Shown: positions 1-4,371 of the stretch, piece by piece | Layout of the letters: every line of letters starts with the position of its first letter | How positions within the stretch are numbered: the first letter of the stretch is position 1 | Assembly: GCA_947177695.1 (NCBI GenBank) | Contig: CAMWVO010000111.1 | Location: 1-6,531, forward strand | Length of the DNA: 6,531 nt | Reading direction: 5' to 3' | Source: an uncultured Clostridia bacterium | GTDB lineage: Bacteria; Bacillota; Clostridia; Oscillospirales; Ruminococcaceae | Position numbers and translations under genes: made by a program | Notes under the pieces: generated by a model | What the model saw: only the letters and a program-made list of their open reading frames with translations | Database searches by the model: none | What the model was told of the DNA's origin: nothing

Positions 1-385
1 CCGCCAATATATCCGCCCTGTCAATGTTTGACACAATATAAACCGGGACGGGACACATTTCAAAAAATTGGTCCGTATCCTCAAATACGGGAGGCTTGAC
101 CCAATGTTCAAACATCATTTCACTCAATTTTTCAACATTTGCAGGGGAGTGGAATTTTTCTGCTGTTTTGACAAGCGACAGGTGTTCAAGCTCCCTTTGT
201 GGCTTGAAGCTATCGCCGAATGAATTCATAAAGGAGTTCTGAAATTCCTGCCACCAGTACGAGCCTATTTGAGACTTGCTTTCTGCGTTTCCCGTGCTGA
301 AAATCTCATTGCAGATTTTTTCTATGACTTCGCCGTCCTCGTGTACAAGAGTGCCGTAAAAGTCGGTAAAAACAGCTTTTATCAT
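1..385 (-). CDS. HAD-superfamily hydrolase (N-terminal 128 residues, C-terminus cut by window edge)
   Basis: The reading frame starts at an ATG at 385 and stays open to the left edge. An AAAGGA ribosome-binding site lies 9 nt upstream. Residues 1-14 carry HAD motif I, DFYGTLV, with Asp8 as the expected nucleophile. Near residues 115-120 the chain has a hydrophobic strand ending in VSN, which fits motif II (the conserved Ser/Thr). Between them is a helical, mostly acidic stretch, as expected for a subfamily I cap domain. The position two after the nucleophile is Tyr, not the Asp of most HAD phosphatases; this DxYGT form is typical of the haloacid-dehalogenase branch but also occurs in uncharacterised Firmicutes HAD proteins. 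Motifs III and IV lie outside the window. The gene is third in a minus-strand set, 25 nt after the kinase-like gene, so it is probably co-transcribed with it. The family is secure; the substrate is unknown. Confidence 0.85.
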   Translation of the reverse strand, partial: MIKAVFTDFYGTLVHEDGEVIEKICNEIFSTGNAESKSQIGSYWWQEFQNSFMNSFGDSFKPQRELEHLSLVKTAEKFHSPANVEKLSEMMFEHWVKPPVFEDTDQFFEMCPVPVYIVSNIDRADILA

Positions 386-410
386 TAAAAAAATTCCTTT
401 CCGCCGCAAA

Positions 411-920
411 TCAGAACAGCGCACTCACAATAATATCCGCACATTCGGAGGGACTGTTTTTGCTTGTATCGACCTTTACGCTGTACTTGATATTTTCCGC
501 CATTAATTCGTGCTGTTCCTCCGATTGAGTTTCGTATCTGTCGCCCCGTTCAATATTTCTTTGCCTGCAAATTTCAAGAGGACACAAAACCTCAACTATG
601 TCTAAAGGATTGTCTTTAAGTATTTCCAGAAGCTGCCGATAGTGGGGCTTTATTTCCTCCCGCTCCACCAGTATCCCGTCGATAAGCACGTTTTTTCCCA
701 TATCCGAATACAGCTTTGCGGTGTGGTACATCATGATTATTGCCTCGCTTAGATATTTCCAGTAATTTTCCCGCAGATATTTGTCTCCCACGATTTCCTG
801 AAACAAATCGTTTGCCACAACGTAAAAAAATATATCCTCACGTTCCTGCAGGGCTTCTACTATTGAGGTCTTGCCGCTGCTTGTCACGCCGTTCAGAAAT
901 ATGATACGTCCCTTTTCCAT
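411..920 (-). CDS. chloramphenicol phosphotransferase-like P-loop kinase
   Basis: This 169-residue protein has the length and layout of the chloramphenicol phosphotransferase-like family (Streptomyces venezuelae CPT is 178 residues). A Walker A loop, GVTSSGKT, sits at residues 11-18 after a beta strand. Asp38 in VVAND lines up with the proposed catalytic Asp37 of CPT. An RGDR segment (125-128) and a C-terminal VDTS...SEC segment (150-160) match the family's arginine-rich lid and closing region. The family phosphorylates small hydroxyl compounds with ATP in the cytosol. True CPT modifies its own producer's antibiotic, but most homologues in gut Firmicutes have no proven substrate, so a resistance role should not be assumed. 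The ATG at 920 has AAAGGA 12 nt upstream. The gene lies 54 nt after the metallophosphoesterase and 25 nt before the HAD hydrolase, forming a kinase-plus-two-phosphatases set. A general nucleoside or nucleotide kinase is the alternative. Confidence 0.85.
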   Translation of the reverse strand: MEKGRIIFLNGVTSSGKTSIVEALQEREDIFFYVVANDLFQEIVGDKYLRENYWKYLSEAIIMMYHTAKLYSDMGKNVLIDGILVEREEIKPHYRQLLEILKDNPLDIVEVLCPLEICRQRNIERGDRYETQSEEQHELMAENIKYSVKVDTSKNSPSECADIIVSALF

Positions 921-974
921 ATCTTTATAAATTCCTTTCTTCTGAATTTTTTTGGACGTGCAAATCGTCTGCCG

Positions 975-1682
975 TTATCGTGAATATACCCCCGTAAGAA
1001 TTTCGTTGATATAAGCTTCCTTAGAGGGCAGCCCCTCGGTACGGCGGGCAATTTCCGCAGCCGCCTCGTTGTCATATGGCACGCTCAATATCGTCATTCG
1101 CAGAGGAGCGGGTTCGGGACAGTCAAGCTCTCCCTCCACAAGCAGGGCGTGAGCTTTCGGTACTCCGAGATTATTGCCGATACTTCCCGTATTTACCGCA
1201 TATCCCGAATGTGTGGAACGTATAAACGGACGGTGACTGTCCGCGCAGATTATACCGCCGTAGATTTTTCCGTTTGCTTCAAAAAATTCGGACATATAGT
1301 CGTCGCTGTCCCAGCCCTGAACAAGGTTTGCGGCAGGTCTGCCGTGGAACAGGCGGAAGTGTATGCCGCTGATAACGGCTTCGTCCTCGGCAGGAAGAGC
1401 GGCAAGCCATTCCATGCGTTCATCGCCTATCTGCTTCTGGTAAAAATCGTTGCCTTTAAAAGTATTGTTTCGGTCGGACACCCAGTAATCCCAGTTGCCG
1501 CCCACAAAGCGGGAACAGTTTTTACGCACCCAGTCGCAGGTCTCCGCGCTGTTGGGACCTTTCCCCACCGCGTCCCCCAGAAACCATACCTCGTCGGGGG
1601 AAACCGCATTTATTTCATTTTCCATTGCCTCCGCAGCGGTAATATTTCCGTGCAGATCGGCAAGTATAATTATTTTCGACAT
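975..1682 (-). CDS. calcineurin-like metallophosphoesterase (YfcE/MJ0936-like)
   Basis: A 235-residue protein with the metallophosphoesterase motifs in order: DLHGN (Asp9, His11), GDAVGKGP (Asp37), GGNWD (Asn63), FHGRP (His113), ADSHRP (His150), then the closing NTGSIG (164-169). These residues build a two-metal centre that hydrolyses phosphomonoesters or diesters. Two positions differ from the textbook family: the GNHD histidine is Trp64, as in several short bacterial members, and the usual GHTH reads ADSH, so one expected metal-binding histidine is Asp148. The product is probably an active enzyme with altered metal preference; the substrate is unknown. No signal peptide is visible, so it should be cytosolic. 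It is the first gene of the minus-strand operon. The ATG at 1682 has AAAGGA 13 nt upstream, which falls inside one copy of the leader repeat. Confidence 0.88.
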   Translation of the reverse strand: MSKIIILADLHGNITAAEAMENEINAVSPDEVWFLGDAVGKGPNSAETCDWVRKNCSRFVGGNWDYWVSDRNNTFKGNDFYQKQIGDERMEWLAALPAEDEAVISGIHFRLFHGRPAANLVQGWDSDDYMSEFFEANGKIYGGIICADSHRPFIRSTHSGYAVNTGSIGNNLGVPKAHALLVEGELDCPEPAPLRMTILSVPYDNEAAAEIARRTEGLPSKEAYINEILTGVYSR

Positions 1683-1696
1683 AGGATAAGATCATT

Positions 1697-1872
1697 CCTT
1701 TCGTGTGATCTCTATACTAAAACTATTTCACGTCTCGGGAGAACAGTACGTCCGCCCGCTGCAGACGGCGGCAAGTGCAAAGGCTCAGCCTTTCGTGCGG
1801 TCTTTATACTAAAGCTGTTTCCCGTTTCGGGAGAGTACTCCCTTGCAGTCAAAGTACGGCGGCAAAGGTAAA
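1697..1872 (-). repeat. diverged tandem repeat forming the 5' leader of the metallophosphoesterase operon
   Basis: Two direct copies lie at about 1697-1781 and 1789-1872, offset by 91-92 bp. The first 46 bases of each copy agree at 39 positions, and six of the seven differences are transitions; the rest aligns less well but both end in ACGGCGGCAA. On the minus strand both copies can form a 5-bp hairpin with a GTA loop: CTTTA/TAAAG (1802-1814) in the promoter-side copy and TTTTA/TAGAG (1710-1722) in the gene-side copy, where two differences turn Watson-Crick pairs into G-U pairs. The promoter-side copy also holds CCCG/CGGG. Each copy ends in CACGAAAGG; in the gene-side copy this is the ribosome-binding site of the metallophosphoesterase, in the other it is caught in AAAGGC/GCCTTT. 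The whole repeat lies inside the predicted transcript. I do not recognise it as a known RNA class. Confidence 0.7.
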
Positions 1873-1885
1873 CTTCGGATAGATA

Positions 1886-1915
1886 ATTATACCATACAAA
1901 GTACGTAAATGTCAA
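1886..1915 (-). promoter_or_regulatory. SigA-type promoter for the metallophosphoesterase operon
   Basis: On the minus strand there is a perfect -35 TTGACA (1910-1915), an 18-bp spacer, and a perfect -10 TATAAT (1886-1891) preceded by TGG, which makes an extended -10. The predicted start of transcription is near 1879, giving a leader of about 196 nt before the ATG at 1682. It points away from the sigma-28-type promoter 25 bp to its right, so the two transcripts diverge. Confidence 0.8.
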
Positions 1916-1939
1916 ATAAAATCAATTTTCAAACATCTC

Positions 1940-1966
1940 TAAAGATTTCCGATAAAATGCCGATAT
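1940..1966 (+). promoter_or_regulatory. sigma-28 (SigD/FliA)-type promoter
   Basis: TAAA at 1940-1943, exactly 15 bases, then GCCGATAT at 1959-1966. The known SigD/FliA pattern is TAAA, about 15 bases, then GCCGATAA or GCCGATAT. The first element reads TAAAGATT, close to the E. coli TAAAGTTT form. Transcription would begin near 1973, about 42 nt before the ATG at 2015. A TATAAT box overlaps at 1966-1971, but no acceptable SigA -35 stands 16-18 bp before it, so the sigma-28 reading is the better one. Confidence 0.65.
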
Positions 1967-2014
1967 ATAATATATAGCTGTAAAATCACACAGCTTCTGA
2001 AAAGGGGTATGATT

Positions 2015-2710
2015 ATGAATATTTCCGGTACATCTGCGCCGTCAGCGGCAAGAACGGGATACTCCCGCAAAAGCGGTAAAAATAATTCGTCGGGCTTTGC
2101 GGAAACGCTGAAAAAAGAAGCGGAATCCGCATCAAAGACCGACAGGCTGGTAATGTCCCGAACAGGAAGCACGGACAGACCGGACACTGAAAATATGTCT
2201 ATGACTGAATATCAGCTTTATATTCAATCGAAAATTTCCAAGCTTACGTCGGGGCCTCACCGAGGGGGCGGCTATACCGCCGTGTTTATTTCCGATGAGG
2301 GCTTTGAAGCCATGAAAAACGATCCCGAATACGAAAAATGGGTGCTTGACCTGATAAAGTCAGGCTCATACTCAAACAGCTGCGTCAGATCGGGCGAAAA
2401 GCACTACTCCGCGTATTTCATAGGAGCGTCAAAGGAGGAAACTCACTCCGAACACTGGAGCGATATCCCCACCCAGACCATGACTGTCGAGGAGCGGCGC
2501 AGTATGGAGCGGAAGCGTTTTTACGCCCTGCAAAAGTACAGGAACGCAAAGCTTGTCCGCTACAGAAAAGCGCTTCAGGAAAATTCCATAAAAAAAGCGG
2601 AGATAGAGGAGGAGCATATCAAGGGTATTTTCAGAGATCATATTTATGAAAAGAAAAATATCTGCGCCGCCGCACACGTAAGTACATTGTTTTTGTTCCG
2701 AGGGATTTAA
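2015..2710 (+). CDS. uncharacterised clostridial protein, possibly sigma-28 controlled
   Basis: I cannot name a function. The 231-residue product has four parts. A polar, low-complexity N-terminus (1-60) contains GFAETLKKE. A segment MTEYQLYIQSKISKL (63-77) follows. A conserved-looking core reads ISDEGFEAMKNDPEYEKWVL (92-111) and runs on to FIGASKEETHSEHW. The C-terminal part (158-214) is a highly charged helix that could form a coiled coil. From memory, the core resembles a family of unnamed Clostridia proteins that often occur in several copies per genome. There is no signal peptide or membrane segment. I chose the ATG at 2015 because AAAGGGG (2001-2007) stands 7 nt before it; the in-frame ATG at 2009 is only 1 nt from that site. 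The sigma-28-type promoter upstream suggests a link to motility or cell-surface regulons. The hydrophobic tail after residue 214 differs from the charged helix before it. Confidence 0.75.
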   Translation: MNISGTSAPSAARTGYSRKSGKNNSSGFAETLKKEAESASKTDRLVMSRTGSTDRPDTENMSMTEYQLYIQSKISKLTSGPHRGGGYTAVFISDEGFEAMKNDPEYEKWVLDLIKSGSYSNSCVRSGEKHYSAYFIGASKEETHSEHWSDIPTQTMTVEERRSMERKRFYALQKYRNAKLVRYRKALQENSIKKAEIEEEHIKGIFRDHIYEKKNICAAAHVSTLFLFRGI

Positions 2711-2718
2711 CAAATGTC

Positions 2719-2754
2719 TGCGGAGGGTAAATTTCCGTACCTGCAACATTTTTT
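2719..2754 (+). terminator. weak candidate terminator after the uncharacterised gene
   Basis: An imperfect hairpin pairs TGC with GCA and GGTA with TACC around an internal loop (2719-2745), followed after 3 nt by six T residues. A competing stem, TGCGGA/TCCGTA, is also possible. The stem is weak, but the position, 9 nt after the stop codon and just before the next promoter, is what a terminator would occupy. Confidence 0.35.
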
Positions 2755-2763
2755 ATTTCCCTA

Positions 2764-2792
2764 TTGCAATTTTAAAAAAAGTATGCTATAAT
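2764..2792 (+). promoter_or_regulatory. SigA-type extended -10 promoter of the hydrogenase-maturation operon
   Basis: A -35 TTGCAA (2764-2769), a 17-bp spacer containing an A-run, and a perfect -10 TATAAT (2787-2792) preceded by TGC. Transcription should start near 2799, about 165 nt before the first conserved coding gene. That long leader ends in an intrinsic terminator, so promoter strength alone is unlikely to set expression. Confidence 0.8.
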
Positions 2793-2883
2793 TAATTTGT
2801 AAGCGGACAGATACGTCTTACCGCAAACACTTAAAATTATATCTGTACTGACTTCCAAAGGTTTTTTCCTGCGGAGAAAGGCG

Positions 2884-2964
2884 ATGCAATACGTGATAAT
2901 TATGCCCGCTGTCAGTATGTGCAGCGGGCTTTTTCTATATTTTGGAAAGGGGATACTTTTATAA
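2884..2964 (+). CDS. possible 26-residue leader peptide across the terminator
   Basis: An ATG at 2884 has GGAG at 2873-2876, 7 nt away, which is a better ribosome-binding site than that of the following gene. The frame runs 26 codons and ends with TAA at 2962-2964, directly abutting the ATG of the TM1266-type gene. The peptide is short and hydrophobic (MQYVIIMPAV at its start) with three internal or initial Met, one Cys and two Tyr, but no run of a single regulatory amino acid. The terminator stem lies inside it, so a translating ribosome would disrupt the terminator and pass directly to the next start. It could equally be a chance frame; coding is unproven. Confidence 0.35.
   Translation: MQYVIIMPAVSMCSGLFLYFGKGILL
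2904..2934 (+). terminator. intrinsic terminator inside the hyd leader
   Basis: GCCCGCTG (2904-2911) pairs perfectly with CAGCGGGC (2922-2929) around a 10-nt loop and is followed at once by five T residues and a further T-rich stretch. It lies between the operon promoter and its first conserved gene, 30 nt before that gene's ATG, with no gene ending in front of it on this strand since 2710. It is therefore best read as a premature, regulated terminator. Confidence 0.8.
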
Positions 2965-3222
2965 ATGGAAACAAGAGTTGCGCTTATCGGCATTGTTGTG
3001 GAAAATCTCAACTCGGTCGAAAAGCTTAACGGACTGCTCCACGAGTACAGCAAGTACATAATCGGCAGAATGGGGATACCCTACGAGAAAAAAGGCGTAT
3101 CCATAATAAGCGTGGCTTTGGACGCTCCTCAGGACGTTATCAGCGCGCTTTCGGGAAAGCTTGGTATGATAGACGGAGTTACTGCAAAGACAATTTATTC
3201 CAGATTAGGTGAGGCGAAATGA
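2965..3222 (+). CDS. TM1266-type [FeFe]-hydrogenase system regulator
   Basis: This 85-residue protein matches the small TM1266 family, iron-only hydrogenase system putative regulators. Its hallmark is an ACT-like alpha/beta fold: strand RVALIGIVVEN (4-14), a helix, then the conserved YSKYIIGRMGIPY (28-40), strand VSIISVALDA (45-54), helix, and a final strand. Members are encoded beside hydE, hydF or hydG across Clostridia and Thermotoga. The family's ligand and target are not established; the fold suggests small-molecule sensing, with no DNA-binding domain visible. The ATG at 2965 has GGGG 12 nt upstream and abuts the stop of the possible leader peptide. Its last four bases, ATGA, overlap the start of hydE, so the two are translationally coupled. 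Identification is by fold pattern, motif and context. Confidence 0.85.
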   Translation: METRVALIGIVVENLNSVEKLNGLLHEYSKYIIGRMGIPYEKKGVSIISVALDAPQDVISALSGKLGMIDGVTAKTIYSRLGEAK

Positions 3223-4265
3223 GCAGGATAACCGAACTTATCGACAAGCTTGAAAGGGAGCATATCCTGTCCAAAAGTGAGCTTGCGGAAATTATTTCGG
3301 GACGCACTCCCGAAACTGACGAGTACCTTTTTGCAAAGGCACGAGCCGTCCGAGAGACTATCTACGGCAAAGACGTTTATATGCGCGGGCTGATAGAATT
3401 TACCAATTACTGCAAAAACGACTGTCTTTACTGCGGTATACGACGAAGCGCAAAGGGTGCGGAGAGATACCGTCTTGCCGAGGAACAAATTCTTGACTGC
3501 TGCGAAACGGGGTACGGATTGGGTTTCCGCACCTTTGTACTGCAAGGCGGCGAGGACGGCTTCTACACCGACGATAAAATCGTCAGCATTGTTTCACGGA
3601 TAAAGGAAAAATTCCCCGACTGCGCGGTAACGCTTTCTATTGGTGAAAAGTCCCGTGAAAGCTACGAAAAGTTCCGCAATGCAGGCGCGGACAGGTATCT
3701 GCTTCGGCACGAGACCGCAAACAGCGAACACTATGGAAAACTCCACCCGAAAGAGCTTTCCCTTGAAAACCGCATGAGATGTCTTGCCGACCTAAAGGAG
3801 CTTGGTTTCCAGACAGGCTGCGGGTTTATGGTGGGTTCGCCATATCAAACGGCGGAAAATCTTGCGGAGGACTTGCTGTACATTCACGATTTACAGCCTC
3901 ATATGGTGGGAATAGGTCCATTTGTCCCGCACCATGACACGCCTTTTGCGGAGGAAAAACAGGGCAGTTTGGAAACGACGTTACTGCTATTGGGAATGAT
4001 ACGTCTGATTTTGCCGAACGTGCTTCTTCCCGCAACCACAGCTTTGGGAACTATCCACCCAAAGGGCAGGGAAATGGGAATTTTGGCAGGAGCAAACGTG
4101 GTCATGCCAAACCTTTCACCGCAGGACGTGCGAAAAAAATATCTGCTGTACGACAACAAAATATGCACGGGTGACGAAGCCGCCGAGTGCATAGCCTGTC
4201 TGGGACGGCGAATGGAATCTATCGGCTATAAGCTTGTCTCCGCAAGAGGAGATTTCAAGGAATAA
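3219..4265 (+). CDS. hydE: [FeFe]-hydrogenase H-cluster radical SAM maturase HydE
   Basis: HydE is a cytosolic radical SAM enzyme that acts after HydG in building the two-iron part of the H-cluster, converting the HydG-made Fe(CO)2(CN) complex on the way to assembly on HydF. The radical SAM motif CKNDCLYC gives Cys65, Cys69 and Cys72 for the [4Fe-4S] cluster, within the typical FTNYC context. LQGGEDG (108-114) is the SAM-binding GGE region. The C-terminus keeps a CX7CX2C motif (Cys316, Cys324, Cys327), the site of the second, non-essential cluster in Thermotoga maritima HydE. The length of 348 residues is normal for the family. The ATG overlaps the TM1266-type gene by 4 nt and has GGTGAGG upstream. 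PylB and biotin synthase are relatives, but the neighbours hydG and the TM1266-type gene settle the name. Confidence 0.96.
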   Translation: MSRITELIDKLEREHILSKSELAEIISGRTPETDEYLFAKARAVRETIYGKDVYMRGLIEFTNYCKNDCLYCGIRRSAKGAERYRLAEEQILDCCETGYGLGFRTFVLQGGEDGFYTDDKIVSIVSRIKEKFPDCAVTLSIGEKSRESYEKFRNAGADRYLLRHETANSEHYGKLHPKELSLENRMRCLADLKELGFQTGCGFMVGSPYQTAENLAEDLLYIHDLQPHMVGIGPFVPHHDTPFAEEKQGSLETTLLLLGMIRLILPNVLLPATTALGTIHPKGREMGILAGANVVMPNLSPQDVRKKYLLYDNKICTGDEAAECIACLGRRMESIGYKLVSARGDFKE

Positions 4266-4315
4266 TACTGTAGTAGCTGGGTTTTCCCGCCCGCAAAATA
4301 AAATTAACGGTTATT

Positions 4316-4340
4316 ACGGGACGTGAAACCCGTCCCCTAC
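4316..4340. repeat. palindromic hairpin in the hydE-hydG gap, REP-like
   Basis: The 106-nt gap between hydE and hydG holds GGGACG (4318-4323) paired with CGTCCC (4331-4336) across a 7-nt loop. A competing fold pairs ACGGG (4316-4320) with CCCGT (4329-4333). The element ends in CCTACG, which resembles, from memory, short GC-rich palindromes scattered in clostridial intergenic DNA. There is no T-run after it, so it is not an obvious terminator. It could stabilise the hydE end of the message. The rest of the gap is AT-rich and shows only the hydG ribosome-binding site. Confidence 0.5.
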
Positions 4341-4371
4341 GAAATATAAAAATACGAAAGGAAAATGAACT

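Larger units (their letters stand above)
2799..2964 (+). promoter_or_regulatory. candidate attenuator or riboswitch leader of the hyd operon
   Basis: The leader can fold in two competing ways. In the first, ACAGATA (2807-2813) pairs with TATCTGT (2840-2846), leaving the terminator at 2904-2934 free to form. In the second, TGTACTGAC (2844-2852) pairs with GTCAGTATG (2911-2919), seven Watson-Crick pairs plus two G-U. This second helix takes the last base of the terminator's 5' arm and most of its loop, and also removes part of the first helix. That is the logic of a terminator/antiterminator switch. I compared the sequence from memory with the common riboswitch consensus sequences (TPP, SAM, cobalamin, FMN, purine, glycine, preQ1, fluoride, THF, ZTP, c-di-GMP) and saw no match. 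The ligand or protein is unknown; the TM1266-type regulator encoded next is one possible partner. Confidence 0.55.

Noticed and set aside
893..1075. Small minus-strand frame across the gap between the metallophosphoesterase and kinase genes
   Set aside because: It overlaps the ends of both clear genes in another frame, is basic and motif-free, and has no ribosome-binding site of its own.
1781..1793. AAAGGC/GCCTTT inverted repeat as a terminator
   Set aside because: The stem has a 3-nt loop but no T-run follows on either strand. It lies at the repeat junction inside the predicted leader and is better read as part of the leader fold.
1149..1871. 240-codon open frame on the plus strand opposite the metallophosphoesterase
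   Set aside because: The minus-strand gene has complete family motifs. The plus-strand product has no motif and continues through the leader repeat, as expected for a shadow.
2009..2011. Upstream ATG as start of the uncharacterised gene
   Set aside because: The AAAGGGG at 2001-2007 would be only 1 nt away, while the ATG at 2015 sits at a normal 7-nt distance.
2429..2749. 106-codon minus-strand frame over the end of the uncharacterised gene
   Set aside because: It overlaps the plus-strand gene that has a promoter, a Shine-Dalgarno and family-like sequence. The reverse product is Leu/Phe-rich without a recognisable domain.
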